A DNA stretch of 64,000 nt from Nitrospirota bacterium (GCA_029858565.1 JAOUEV010000009.1:1-64000); one strand, 5' to 3'; numbered from the stretch's first letter, positions 55,262 to 63,819 are shown. A program made the numbers and translations. The notes: generated by a model not told the origin, from the sequence alone.

Positions 55262-56770
55262 ATGAAGATCAGAGACCATAGCGAGTTGTTCAAACAGCAG
55301 GATTACCAGGAGCAATTCCAACGCAAGAAGGAATTCGAGAACGGCTGGCCCGCGGAGAAGGTGAAGGAGGTCTCCGAGTGGACCAAGACCAAGGAGTACC
55401 AGGAGCTGAACTTCAAGCGGGAGAATATCAAGATCAATCCCGCGAAGGCCTGCCAGCCCCTGGGAGCGGTGTTCTGCGCATCAGGATTCGCCGGCGCCAT
55501 GCCTTTTGTGCAGGGAGCGCAGGGATGTGTTGCCTATTTCCGCAGCCATCTTTCCCGCCACTTCAAGGAGCCTTTTGCCGCCATTTCCACGTCCATGACC
55601 GAGGACGCGGCGGTCTTCGGCGGCCTGAACAACATGCTGGAGGGCCTGGAGAACGCCCATACGTTGTATAAACCGAAGATGATAGCGGTCTCCACGACCT
55701 GCATGGCCGAGGTGATCGGCGATGATCTGAACGCCTACATCAAGACCGCGAAGGAGAAAGGCGTCATACCGCAGGACCTTCCGGTGCCTTTCGCGCATAC
55801 CCCGAGCTTTGTGGGCTCCCACATCGTGGGCTACGATAACATGATGAAGGGCATACTAAAGACACTTTCGGCGGGAAAGAAAGGCGAATCAAACGGGAAA
55901 GTGAACATTATCCCCGGATTCGACACCTACACGGGCGATTATCACGAGATCAAGCGTCTGATGGGCTTGATGGGAGTAGAGGCCACGGTGCTTGCCGATG
56001 TGAGCGACACCTTTGATTCTCCCAACACCGGTGAATACAAGCTTTACCCCGGAGGCACGCCGCTCGATGCCGCAATGGACGCGGTGAACGCCGTCGGATC
56101 GATCGCGCTTCAGAGCTATTCCACGGCAAAGACCATGGATTTCATTGAGAAGGAATGGGGCCATCAAAAAAGGCTGTCCATAACCCCTATCGGCGTAAGA
56201 AATACCGATAAGTTCTTTGAAGAACTGAGCAAGCTTACCGGCAAGGCAATGCCGGCTGCAATCGAGGCAGAACGGGGCAGGGCTGTTGATGCTATGGTGG
56301 ATTCGCACCCCTATGTTCACGGCAAACGCTTTGCCCTGGTTGGCGATCCGGACATGCTGCTCGGCATGATCAGCCTGATCATGGAAATGGGCGGCGAGCC
56401 CGTGCATGTGGTCTGCACGAACGGGGACAAGAAATTCGAGGCCGAAGCAAAGGAACTGCTCGCATCGAGTCCCTTTGGCGCCAATGCCACGGTATACGCG
56501 GGCAAGGACATGTGGCACCTCCGGTCGCTCCTGTTCACGGACCCGGTGGACCTTCTGGTCGGGAACTCCTATGCAAAGTTCCTGAAGCAGGATACGGGAA
56601 CGCCCCTGGTGCGGTTCGGTTTCCCGATCTTCGACCGGCACCATCTGCACCGTCAGCCGGTGATCGGGTATCAGGGCGTGATCAATCTTGTGACCATGCT
56701 GGTGAATACGGCATTGGAGGAGCTGGACAAGAAGACCGAAGGGTCGGCGAGCTTTGATGTGATCAGATAA
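55262..56770 (+). CDS. nifK: Nitrogenase MoFe protein beta chain
   Basis: About 502 aa. P-cluster Cys in AKACQPLGAVFCASG (about 64), VQGAQGCVAYFRSHLSRHFK (about 89) and STTCMAEVIGDDL (about 147). C-terminal region with RFGFPIFDRHHLHRQPVIGY and GAINLVTMLVNT-like text (GVINLVTMLVNTALEELDKK). N-terminal extension is that of Mo-type NifK. Forms the alpha2-beta2 tetramer with NifD. Confidence 0.97.
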   Translation: MKIRDHSELFKQQDYQEQFQRKKEFENGWPAEKVKEVSEWTKTKEYQELNFKRENIKINPAKACQPLGAVFCASGFAGAMPFVQGAQGCVAYFRSHLSRHFKEPFAAISTSMTEDAAVFGGLNNMLEGLENAHTLYKPKMIAVSTTCMAEVIGDDLNAYIKTAKEKGVIPQDLPVPFAHTPSFVGSHIVGYDNMMKGILKTLSAGKKGESNGKVNIIPGFDTYTGDYHEIKRLMGLMGVEATVLADVSDTFDSPNTGEYKLYPGGTPLDAAMDAVNAVGSIALQSYSTAKTMDFIEKEWGHQKRLSITPIGVRNTDKFFEELSKLTGKAMPAAIEAERGRAVDAMVDSHPYVHGKRFALVGDPDMLLGMISLIMEMGGEPVHVVCTNGDKKFEAEAKELLASSPFGANATVYAGKDMWHLRSLLFTDPVDLLVGNSYAKFLKQDTGTPLVRFGFPIFDRHHLHRQPVIGYQGVINLVTMLVNTALEELDKKTEGSASFDVIR

Positions 56771-56773
56771 TTC

Positions 56774-56831
56774 GTAGGGGCGGCCCCGCGTGGCCGCCCT
56801 ATGCAGGGCAACCACATGGGGTTGCCCCTAC
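56774..56831. repeat. Hairpin repeat, family B, nifK-nifEN spacer
   Basis: Opens GTAGGGGCGGCCCCGCGTGG and closes GGGGTTGCCCCTAC. Two internal stems as in the copies at 44298 and 59918. It occupies nearly all of the spacer before nifEN. Confidence 0.9.
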
Positions 56832-56843
56832 GGAGAGAATCTT

Positions 56844-59474
56844 ATGACCACGGCAATCGACAAATACACGGCAGACGGATGCGCCACCGACGACAAGCAC
56901 AAGGTCTGTCGTTCCCGGGGCGGAGAATCCTGCGCTTTCGACGGTGCGATGATCGTGCTCCAGCCGATAAAGGACGCTGCACACGTGGTCCACGGTCCTA
57001 TCGCCTGCTGCGGCAATTCATGGGAGGGCAGGGGCACACTGTCGCGTTCCGTGAATGCGGCCGAGTTCCCCCTGGTCCGCATGGGCTTCACGACCGACAT
57101 GACGGAGATTGACATTGTTTACGGAGCTGAAGAAAAGCTCTACCGGGGGATACTGAAGACCGCGGCCCGGGTGAAGCCAAAGGCCCTGTTTGTCCACGCA
57201 ACCTGTGTGAGCGGTCTGATCGGCGAAGACATAAACGCTGTCTGCAAAAGGGCGCAGCTTGAACTCGGCATCCCGGTGATCCCGGTCAATGCTCCGGGTT
57301 TCACCGGTCCCAAGAACCTGGGCAACCGGATCGCCGGGGAGGTGCTCCTGGACCATGTCATCGGTACTGACGAGCCTCCTGTGCAAACGCACTTCGACAT
57401 CAACCTTATCGGCGAATACAATATCGCCGGCGACCTTTGGCTGGTCGAGCCGCTACTGACAGCCGCGGGTATTCATGTCCTGTCAAGGATCACCGGAGAC
57501 GCGACCTTTGAAGAGATCACCTGGGCGCACCGGGCAAAGCTTAATGTGGTGGTCTGCGGCAGAGCGCTGATCAACGTTGCCCGGGAGATGGAACGGAGAT
57601 ATGGCATTCCTTTTGTGGAAGTGTCGTTCTTCGGCAGCACCGAAATTGCCAAGGCACTACGGGCTATCGGCAACAAACTGCAGGAGTCGGGATGCGCGGG
57701 CCTCCTCGATGTCGTAGAAACGCATATTAAGGTCGCTGAAAAGAAGCTCCAGGAAGAACTAAAGCCTTACAGACACTTGCGCGGCACGAAGGCTGTGCTT
57801 TACACGGGCGGAGTAAAAAGCTGGTCGTTCATATCGGCGCTCCGGGACCTGGGTATCGAGGTCGTTGCCGTGGGAACGAAGAAGAGCACGTTCGAGGACG
57901 AGGAGAAAATGAAAGAACTTCTCGGGCCGCAGGCGCCTCTCATTGAGGACGTTACCCCGAAGAACCTGCTGCGGCTCTTGAAGGAACACAAAGCCGATAT
58001 GCTGATCGCGGGAGGAAGGAATCAGTATCTGGCTGTCAAGGAAGGGTATCCTTTTGTTGATGTGAACCAGGAGCGCCATACTGCCTACGCGGGATATGAT
58101 GGACTGGTCAATCTGGCGGAGCAGATCAGCAATGGCATGCGGTTCTACAAAGGCAGTGCGAAGTGCGAAGTGCGGAGTGTGGATTACGGAGCAAAGACGA
58201 CCACGGCCAAAGAACTAAATTCCGCACTCAGAATCAATCCCCTGAAGCATTCTCCCGCCATTGGTGCTGCCATGGCGATCCAGGGCATCCACAACGCGCT
58301 GCCGATTATCCATGGAGCGCAGGGTTGCGGATTTCTCGGCAAGGTATTGTTGACGAAACACTTTCGGGAGCCTGTCGCGCTTGCCACATCCAAGCTTTTT
58401 GTCGAAGACGTGGTGATGGGCAGCGAGGAGCGGTTGATCAATACCGTGAAGGATTTCATGGAAAAGAGTTCGCCTGACCTGATCGCCGTGCTTACCTCGG
58501 GGCTTTCGGAAGTGAAAGGGGACGATGTTCAAGCAGTTGTCAGGAAGCAGGAAGCAGAAGCAGGAAGTAACGGAAGGAATACGTCGATCATTCATGTATC
58601 GACACCGGACTATGACGGAGGACTTGAATCGGGCTACGCAAAGGCAGTAGAGGCAGCTCTGGAAATTGCGGTGCGCGAAGTGCGGAGCGCGGAGTCGGAT
58701 CAAATCAACGTTCTAGCGGGTTCACACCTGACGCCCGGAGATATCAACGAGCTGCGTGACATTGTCGAGTCCTTCGGACTGCGGCCGATCATTCTTCCTG
58801 ATCTGTCGTCGCTCGACGGCAGCAGGCAAGGCTTCTCGGGTCTTTCCAAGGGAGGAACACAGTTAACGGACATCCGGTCCATGGGTTCTTCACTCCGGAC
58901 GTTCGCGATCGGCAGAAGCATGGAGCGGGCGGCCGGAATTCTCCGGGACCGCTACGGTGTCGCCGCTGTTCTTCTTGATTCTGTAGCCGGACTGGAAGAT
59001 ACCGACAGGTTGCTGCATGAACTGAGCCTTGTCAGCGGCCGTCGGATACCGGAACGTTACCAGCGGCAGCGCAGGATGCTTGTGGACGGAGTGCGGGACG
59101 GACAGTTCTATTTCGGATCAAAGAGGGTCTGCCTGGCGCTGGAACCGGATCACTCCTTGCAGATGTCCCGGTGGCTCAGGGAGACAGGGGCGACAACGGC
59201 ATTGAGCATCATTCCAACACTGAGCAACGCAGCGGATCACATCGAAGCGGAGCATGTGGAGATCGGAGACCTCTTCTCGATCCAGGGAAAATACGATCTG
59301 ATCATCGCGAATTCTCATGCTCAGGAAAGCGCGGAGCAAATGAGGATCCCGCTCTATGAAGCGGGGTTTCCAGTCTTTAAATCGCTGGGATATGCGCAAA
59401 AGGCGATGGTCGGGTATCGAGGAGCACTTGCCATGGTGAATGAGATCGGGAGTTTGTTAATGCGGGGGCATTAA
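56844..59474 (+). CDS. nifEN: Fused nitrogenase cofactor scaffold NifE-NifN
   Basis: About 876 aa. Residues 1-437 are NifE (RGGESCAFDGAMIVLQPIKD, HGPIACCGNSWEGRGT, HATCVSGLIGEDINAVCKRA, NLIGEYNIAGDLWLVEPLL). Residues about 465-876 are NifN (INPLKHSPAIGAAMAIQGIH, HGAQGCGFLGKVLLTKHFRE, VLTSGLSEVKGDDVQAVVRK). The linker (GSAKCEVRSVDYGAKTT and on) is encoded by a family D hairpin. Two more tandem inserts lie in the NifN half (58545-58585 and 58670-58705). NifEN normally is an alpha2-beta2 scaffold where NifB-co matures to FeMo-co. ATG 56844 follows GGAG. Confidence 0.93.
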   Translation: MTTAIDKYTADGCATDDKHKVCRSRGGESCAFDGAMIVLQPIKDAAHVVHGPIACCGNSWEGRGTLSRSVNAAEFPLVRMGFTTDMTEIDIVYGAEEKLYRGILKTAARVKPKALFVHATCVSGLIGEDINAVCKRAQLELGIPVIPVNAPGFTGPKNLGNRIAGEVLLDHVIGTDEPPVQTHFDINLIGEYNIAGDLWLVEPLLTAAGIHVLSRITGDATFEEITWAHRAKLNVVVCGRALINVAREMERRYGIPFVEVSFFGSTEIAKALRAIGNKLQESGCAGLLDVVETHIKVAEKKLQEELKPYRHLRGTKAVLYTGGVKSWSFISALRDLGIEVVAVGTKKSTFEDEEKMKELLGPQAPLIEDVTPKNLLRLLKEHKADMLIAGGRNQYLAVKEGYPFVDVNQERHTAYAGYDGLVNLAEQISNGMRFYKGSAKCEVRSVDYGAKTTTAKELNSALRINPLKHSPAIGAAMAIQGIHNALPIIHGAQGCGFLGKVLLTKHFREPVALATSKLFVEDVVMGSEERLINTVKDFMEKSSPDLIAVLTSGLSEVKGDDVQAVVRKQEAEAGSNGRNTSIIHVSTPDYDGGLESGYAKAVEAALEIAVREVRSAESDQINVLAGSHLTPGDINELRDIVESFGLRPIILPDLSSLDGSRQGFSGLSKGGTQLTDIRSMGSSLRTFAIGRSMERAAGILRDRYGVAAVLLDSVAGLEDTDRLLHELSLVSGRRIPERYQRQRRMLVDGVRDGQFYFGSKRVCLALEPDHSLQMSRWLRETGATTALSIIPTLSNAADHIEAEHVEIGDLFSIQGKYDLIIANSHAQESAEQMRIPLYEAGFPVFKSLGYAQKAMVGYRGALAMVNEIGSLLMRGH
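58155..58235. repeat. Family D hairpin read through as the NifE-NifN linker
   Basis: The left arm has GCGAAGTGCGAAGTGCGGAG (58156-58180) and the right arm ATTCCGCACTCAGAATC (58220-58236). The arms are complementary (GAGTGCGGAAT). The whole element has no stop in the nifEN frame. The same strings occur in spacers at 53469 and 60325. Confidence 0.7.
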
Positions 59475-59509
59475 GAGACCGGAAGGGGTAAGGGGGAAGG
59501 AGGAACGTC

Positions 59510-59902
59510 ATGAAGGTCGCATTCGCTACATCCGACGGGAAAAATGTTGATGAACATTTCGGCAGAGCAGGGAAGTTTGCGGTCTATGAGATGAACGCAA
59601 GCGGTTTCCTGTATCTGGAAACGAGGACCTTTGCCGAAGGACTGGACCTGGCAGTCACATCCACAAAGGACAAGGGGCAGGCGCATGAAGACGCTGTGCA
59701 GGCAAAGGTGGAAAAACTCGCCGACTGCAGGCTGATCTATCTGACGGAGATCGGCGGACCGTCAGCCGCGCGTCTGGTCCGTAAGGGCATCATGCCGATG
59801 AAGGTCAAGGAATCCGGGCCCATTGAGATAGAGCTTGACCGTCTCTCGACACTCATAAGGACATCGCCGCCGCCGTGGTTGAAAAAGTCGATAAACAATT
59901 AA
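59510..59902 (+). CDS. nifX: NifX-family FeMo-cofactor carrier
   Basis: About 130 aa, dinitrogenase iron-molybdenum cofactor biosynthesis fold. KVAFATSDGKNVDEHFGRAG is the opening signature; CRLIYLTEIGGPSAARLVRKGIMP is also typical. Binds NifB-co or VK-cluster between NifB, NifEN and the apo-enzyme. It follows nifEN in the same operon. Confidence 0.9.
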   Translation: MKVAFATSDGKNVDEHFGRAGKFAVYEMNASGFLYLETRTFAEGLDLAVTSTKDKGQAHEDAVQAKVEKLADCRLIYLTEIGGPSAARLVRKGIMPMKVKESGPIEIELDRLSTLIRTSPPPWLKKSINN

Positions 59903-59917
59903 GGGAATATCGCGAAT

Positions 59918-59974
59918 TTAGGGGCGGTCCTGCGTGGCCGCCCGGGGAGGGCAACCACATAGGGTTGCCCCTAC
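59918..59974. repeat. Hairpin repeat, family B, nifX-nifI1 spacer
   Basis: TTAGGGGCGG..TGGCCGCCC and GGGCAACC..GGGTTGCCCCTA form the same two-stem element as at 44298 and 56774. The terminal G is replaced by T. Confidence 0.85.
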
Positions 59975-60004
59975 TTAATATCTGAGGAACGAAGGAGGCA
60001 TGCA

Positions 60005-60322
60005 ATGAAGATGATTCGAGCTTTTATCAGGCCGGAAAAAGAGCAGGAAGTGGTGTTGGCGCTGGATGGTGCGGGCTTCCCCTCGCTCACCAAGATGCCG
60101 GTGTTCGGAAGGGGAAAGCAAAAGGGGCTCACCGTCGGGCCGGTCCATTACGACGAGTTGCCCAAGACGCTTATTATGACCGTTGTCGAGGACAAGGACA
60201 CCGACAAGGTCATTAAAGTGATCCAGGACAAGGCAAAGACCGGTTTCATCGGCGACGGCAAGATCTTTGTCAGCCCGGTGGAGACCGCTTTTACGGTCAG
60301 AACCGGCGAAGCAGTGCTGTAA
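60005..60322 (+). CDS. nifI1: PII-family nitrogenase regulator NifI1
   Basis: About 105 aa. PII fold with FGRGKQKGLTVGPVHYDELPKT as the NifI1-type T-loop and TGFIGDGKIFVSPVETAFTVRTGE as the C-terminal signature. With NifI2 it binds NifDK and blocks Fe-protein docking when 2-oxoglutarate is low. A second Met two codons in is also possible. Confidence 0.93.
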   Translation: MKMIRAFIRPEKEQEVVLALDGAGFPSLTKMPVFGRGKQKGLTVGPVHYDELPKTLIMTVVEDKDTDKVIKVIQDKAKTGFIGDGKIFVSPVETAFTVRTGEAVL

Positions 60323-60324
60323 GA

Positions 60325-60356
60325 AGTGTGGAATGCGAAGTGCGGGGTAAGAAGCG
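60325..60356. repeat. Family D half repeat between nifI1 and nifI2
   Basis: GTGTGGAATGCGAAGTGCGGGG: degenerate GCGGAAT/GCGAAGT units, like the strings in the nifEN linker. Confidence 0.5.
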
Positions 60357-60406
60357 AATCCATCACCGCTCTTCTGCGGCAATATATTTAATTTGGAGGT
60401 TTCAAT

Positions 60407-60823
60407 ATGAAGGAAATAACTGCCATCATTCGACGGGACAAGCTTCCCGAGACCAAGAAAGCCCTGGACGACCTCGGCTATCCATCGCTCACGATCCAGA
60501 GCGTTGAGGGCCGGGGCAAGCAAAGGGGCGCCATGTGCGGGGAGATGGATTCGGAACTGCCGGAAAGCTTCTGTACCACGGCAAAGCTTAAACCCACACC
60601 GTCCGCTTATGCGCTGGAGCATACGCTCCCCAAGGTGGCGCTCTATGTGCCCAAGCGGCTCCTGACCATCGTGGTCCCCGACGACGTGGTCACGACCGTG
60701 GTCAAGTCGATCGTGAAGGTGAACCAGACAGGTAAAGCAGGCGACGGCAAGATCTTCGTGGCGCCCGTGGAGGGTGCACTGCGGGTCCGGACCGGGGAAA
60801 AGAACGGGGAAGCAATAGCGTAA
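60407..60823 (+). CDS. nifI2: PII-family nitrogenase regulator NifI2
   Basis: About 138 aa. EGRGKQRGAMCGEMDSELPE and the long T-loop up to PKVALYVPKRLLTIVVPDD are the NifI2 form; GKAGDGKIFVAPVEGALRVRTGE closes it. Acts with NifI1 as a hetero-complex. Located downstream of nifX, not between nifH and nifD where the pair lies in methanogens and many anaerobes. Confidence 0.93.
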   Translation: MKEITAIIRRDKLPETKKALDDLGYPSLTIQSVEGRGKQRGAMCGEMDSELPESFCTTAKLKPTPSAYALEHTLPKVALYVPKRLLTIVVPDDVVTTVVKSIVKVNQTGKAGDGKIFVAPVEGALRVRTGEKNGEAIA

Positions 60824-60830
60824 AGAACGT

Positions 60831-60882
60831 GGCCGGTGGCCCGTAGCCTGGAAGTGCGAATTCCCGGCTCCCGGCTACCGGA
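60831..60882. repeat. Imperfect hairpin (GGCCGGTGGCCCGTAGCC / GGCTCCCGGCTACCGG)
   Basis: Arms at 60831-60848 and 60866-60882 are roughly complementary, flanking a short GAAGTGCGAATTC core. It sits between nifI2 and the ferredoxin and resembles the other tandem-unit hairpins. Confidence 0.5.
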
Positions 60883-60908
60883 CCCTGGTCCCATTTTGGG
60901 AGGTTGTT

Positions 60909-61187
60909 ATGTCTCAAATAATCGGAACCACCCGGGGCGGGAAGTCCTGGAAACCCCGGTTTATCGATGCCATTGTAATGGAAAAGTGCATCGGCTGCGG
61001 ACGCTGCTACAAGGTCTGCGGTTTCGATGTGCTCGAGTTGATCGAAAAGCCTTTTGAAGGTGAAGACGAATACGGCGATGACATGGGCAACAAGGTCATG
61101 TCCGTGGCGCGGCCGGAGAACTGCATCGGCTGTGAAGCCTGCGCCAGGACCTGTACGAAGAAATGTCACGTACACGTTGAATTGTGA
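60909..61187 (+). CDS. fdxB: nif-specific ferredoxin III
   Basis: About 92 aa. Two 4Fe-4S sites: CIGCGRCYKVCGFDVLEL and CIGCEACARTCTKKC. The long spacer (EKPFEGEDEYGDDMGNKVMS) is typical of ferredoxin III linked to nitrogenase. Probable electron or cluster donor for NifB or Fe protein. GGGAGG precedes the ATG. Confidence 0.92.
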   Translation: MSQIIGTTRGGKSWKPRFIDAIVMEKCIGCGRCYKVCGFDVLELIEKPFEGEDEYGDDMGNKVMSVARPENCIGCEACARTCTKKCHVHVEL

Positions 61188-61194
61188 GCTGCCA

Positions 61195-61713
61195 ATGCCT
61201 GGATCGGACGCAAAGAACCGGCTCCATGGCGCTCCATCAGCGGTTCCGGGACTGAGCAGGGGGGAAATCACGGTCAGACCGGCGCGGCCGGGGGATATTC
61301 CCCGAATGGCGGAACTGCTTGCGGACCTCTTTGCCCTGGAGTCGGATTTCACGCCCCAACGGGAACAGCAGATCGACGGCTTGAGCTATCTGCTTGCAGA
61401 CCCTATCGGCAGGACGCGGGTGTTTGTCGCTGAACACGCCTGTACGGTTGTGGGCATGGCATCGGTGCAGATGCTCATTTCGACGGCCGAGGGCGGCAGG
61501 GTCGGCATCGTGGAGGATGTTGTTGTGGAACTCAAGTACCGGCGGCGAGGCATCGGAGCGCTGTTGCTCAGGGAACTCGTTGACTGGAGCAAACAAAAAG
61601 GGCTTCGGCGACTTCAGCTGCTTGCAGATCACGATAACCGCAGGGCGCTCGATTTTTACCATAAGAACGGGTGGGTCGGTACAAATTTGATCTGCCTGAG
61701 AATGATGCTCTGA
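61195..61713 (+). CDS. GNAT-family acetyltransferase
   Basis: About 172 aa. ITVRPARPGDIPRMAELLAD, EDVVVELKYRRRGIGALLLR (acetyl-CoA loop) and LLADHDNRRALDFYHKNGWV define the GNAT fold. It begins seven bases after fdxB with no strong ribosome-binding site. Its role within a nif operon is unknown; similar GNAT genes do occur beside nif genes in other genomes. Confidence 0.83.
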   Translation: MPGSDAKNRLHGAPSAVPGLSRGEITVRPARPGDIPRMAELLADLFALESDFTPQREQQIDGLSYLLADPIGRTRVFVAEHACTVVGMASVQMLISTAEGGRVGIVEDVVVELKYRRRGIGALLLRELVDWSKQKGLRRLQLLADHDNRRALDFYHKNGWVGTNLICLRMML

Positions 61714-61884
61714 CCGTGAGCCGGATATTCAAGACGAACGCCTGACCTGACCATGAGTTGCCTAAGAGAACGATGAGCCTGAATCTCTCCATGATCTGCT
61801 TAATCCTTGAGCAGGTGCTTCAACCCATGCATAAACATCCCCGCAGCTGGATCGCTATCCGCTTGTAAATCCGCATCAATGATC

Positions 61885-61900
61885 TGGCAGCGTAATTGCT
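61885..61900 (+). promoter_or_regulatory. Sigma-54 promoter of nifB
   Basis: TGGCAGCGTAATTGCT: GG and GC ten bases apart, matching TGGCAC-N5-TTGCW in all but one base. About 40 bases before ATG 61939. The rest of 61714-61884 shows no clear NifA site. Confidence 0.85.
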
Positions 61901-61938
61901 ATGTAGCTCATCAAGATAAGTGAATCGAGGTGACGACC

Positions 61939-62820
61939 ATGGCAAAGAGCAATCAGGACATACTGAGCACCCATCCCTGTTTCAATGTGAACGCTCATGG
62001 ATCCTTCGGCAGGATCCACCTTGCCGTAGCTCCGGCGTGCAATATCCAATGCCGCTATTGCGAACGCAAGTACGATTGTGCCAATGAATCGCGGCCCGGT
62101 GTCACGAGCAGGGTCCTCGATCCCGGGGAAGCGGTGGAGCGGGTCGGAACGTTCCTGGAACGGAACAGCAGGGTGAGCGTGGTCGGCATCGCGGGTCCGG
62201 GCGATCCGCTTGCGAACGACGCGACCTTCGAGACCCTGCGGGCGATCCACGGGAAATTCCCCGAGCTTACGCTCTGCGTTTCCACGAACGGCCTGCTGCT
62301 CTCCGAACGTCTCTCGGACCTGGTTAGTGCCGGCGTCAGGAGCATAACGGTCACGATCAACGCGGTATCACCGGCCGTGGCTGAAAAAGTATATGCCTGG
62401 GTATCGTACCGGGGACGGAAATTATCAGGTGTTCAGGCAGCCGAAACGCTGGTGCGCAATCAGTGGCAGGGACTGATCAATGCGATCGAAGCGGGGCTGC
62501 TGGTGAAGGTCAATTCAGTGTACATCCCCGGCGTGAACGGCGATGAACTTGTCAGGATAGCGCGGCTTGCCGGGAGCTTCGGCGCGGATATCATGAACGT
62601 TCTGCCGCTCATTCCCCAGGCATCGTTCAAAGAGTTCAAGCGGCCAGGTTATGAAATGCTCCATGCGAAGCGTGACGAGCTTCGGCCTTTTATCAGCCAG
62701 ATGTCCCACTGCCGCCAATGCCGGGCTGATGCCTGCGGTACCCTGGGCGAGGACAAGGACATGGATACCGAGCTGCTCATGGCGCGGATCGGCGAGGAAT
62801 ATACGGAGTCGGTCGTCTAG
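61939..62820 (+). CDS. nifB: Nitrogenase cofactor biosynthesis radical SAM protein NifB
   Basis: About 293 aa. Makes the 8Fe-9S-C core (NifB-co). Radical SAM Cys in APACNIQCRYCERKYDCANE; VVGIAGPGDPLAN, LCVSTNGLLL, and the C-terminal HCRQCRADACGTLGEDKD complete the signature. No NifX-like extension, so it is the short form found in archaea and many anaerobes. ATG 61939 follows GAGGTG by six bases; a GTG at 61930 overlaps that site. Confidence 0.96.
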   Translation: MAKSNQDILSTHPCFNVNAHGSFGRIHLAVAPACNIQCRYCERKYDCANESRPGVTSRVLDPGEAVERVGTFLERNSRVSVVGIAGPGDPLANDATFETLRAIHGKFPELTLCVSTNGLLLSERLSDLVSAGVRSITVTINAVSPAVAEKVYAWVSYRGRKLSGVQAAETLVRNQWQGLINAIEAGLLVKVNSVYIPGVNGDELVRIARLAGSFGADIMNVLPLIPQASFKEFKRPGYEMLHAKRDELRPFISQMSHCRQCRADACGTLGEDKDMDTELLMARIGEEYTESVV

Positions 62821-62830
62821 GTGGTTCGCG

Positions 62831-62998
62831 ATGGTTATCCTGCTTGGCGTAGCATCTTTCGGGATCGTGGCCTTTGTCCTGTCCTTGGCGATGGGCAAAC
62901 GGACCAAGAGCGCCGATCAAAGCGAGGTCTCCGCTTCGGTTCTCCTGGTATCCTGGGATGAGATGCTTTTCGGCATGTATCTCATGCGGTTCTCGTAG
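62831..62998 (+). CDS. Small single-helix membrane protein
   Basis: 55 aa. One transmembrane helix (residues 2-20: VILLGVASFGIVAFVLSLAM), then GKRTKSADQSEVSASVLLV and an amphipathic tail. Ten bases after nifB with GGTGG as a possible ribosome-binding site. No known family recognised. Its place between nifB and modA makes a link with nitrogenase or molybdate uptake possible but unproven. Confidence 0.45.
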   Translation: MVILLGVASFGIVAFVLSLAMGKRTKSADQSEVSASVLLVSWDEMLFGMYLMRFS

Positions 62999-63045
62999 CG
63001 GTCGGCGAAGGCGGTGCTGTTGCACACCGTTCGCGAGGAGGTTCT

Positions 63046-63819
63046 ATGCGCGCATTCGAGAAATTGATCATCGTTATCGCAACGATCCTTTGCTGTACCG
63101 CCGGGGCCGCATGGTCGCAGCCGGGACAGGAGTTGACCGTGGCGGCAGCGCTCAGCCTGAAGAGCGCATTCGAGGAGATCGCTGTCCTGTACGAGGAGAA
63201 ATACCCCGGAGAGCGCATAAGGTTCAACTTCGCCGCATCCGGTGTGCTGCAGCGACAGATCGAGGCTGGAGTGCCGGTGGATGTTTTTGCTTCGGCAGCA
63301 TCCCGCGAACTGGACGAACTGGAGCGTAAAAAACTGCTTGCCGATGGTTCGAGAAGGAGCTTTGCCCGAAACCGGATCGTTCTGATCGTTCCTGCCGGCG
63401 TAACGACCAGGATTCATTCCTTCGCGGACCTTGCGGATATTGCGGTGAAGCGGCTCGCCATGGGTAATCCCGCCACCGTGCCCGCGGGAAAATATGCAGA
63501 TGAGGTTCTGCGGCTGAGTGGTATGCGTGACAGGTTATCCGGCAGACTGGTCCTTTGCGAAAACGTGCGGCAGGTGCTGGATTACACCGTCCGCAACGAG
63601 GTGGATGCCGGGATCCTCTTCGCGACCGATGCCGCTGCCGTTCGCGGGGTCGTGGTAGCTGCGACAGCCCCTGCGGGAAGCCACAGCCCGGCGGTCTATC
63701 ACGCTGCGGCCTTGAAGGACGCTAAACGCGGGGCTGCCGCACGAAACTTTATCGATCTGCTGCTTTCCTCGGAGGGGCAGGCGGTGCTGAAGCGCAGGGG
63801 ATTCCAGGCTGCTCAATGA
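63046..63819 (+). CDS. modA: Molybdate ABC transporter substrate-binding protein
   Basis: About 257 aa. Signal peptide (1-24), then ELTVAAALSLKSAFEEIAVL, FNFAASGVLQRQIEAGVPVD, VFASAASRELDELE, MGNPATVPAGKYADEVL, VLDYTVRNEVDAGILFATDA. These are the anion-binding loops of ModA. Supplies Mo for FeMo-co. Preceded by GAGGAGG. Followed by modB. Confidence 0.94.
   Translation: MRAFEKLIIVIATILCCTAGAAWSQPGQELTVAAALSLKSAFEEIAVLYEEKYPGERIRFNFAASGVLQRQIEAGVPVDVFASAASRELDELERKKLLADGSRRSFARNRIVLIVPAGVTTRIHSFADLADIAVKRLAMGNPATVPAGKYADEVLRLSGMRDRLSGRLVLCENVRQVLDYTVRNEVDAGILFATDAAAVRGVVVAATAPAGSHSPAVYHAAALKDAKRGAAARNFIDLLLSSEGQAVLKRRGFQAAQ

Noticed and set aside
62999-63045. Molybdenum-cofactor riboswitch before modA
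   Set aside because: Only one short irregular hairpin (GCGAAGGCGGTG..CACACCGTTCGC) fits in the 47-base spacer, which is far too small for that riboswitch.
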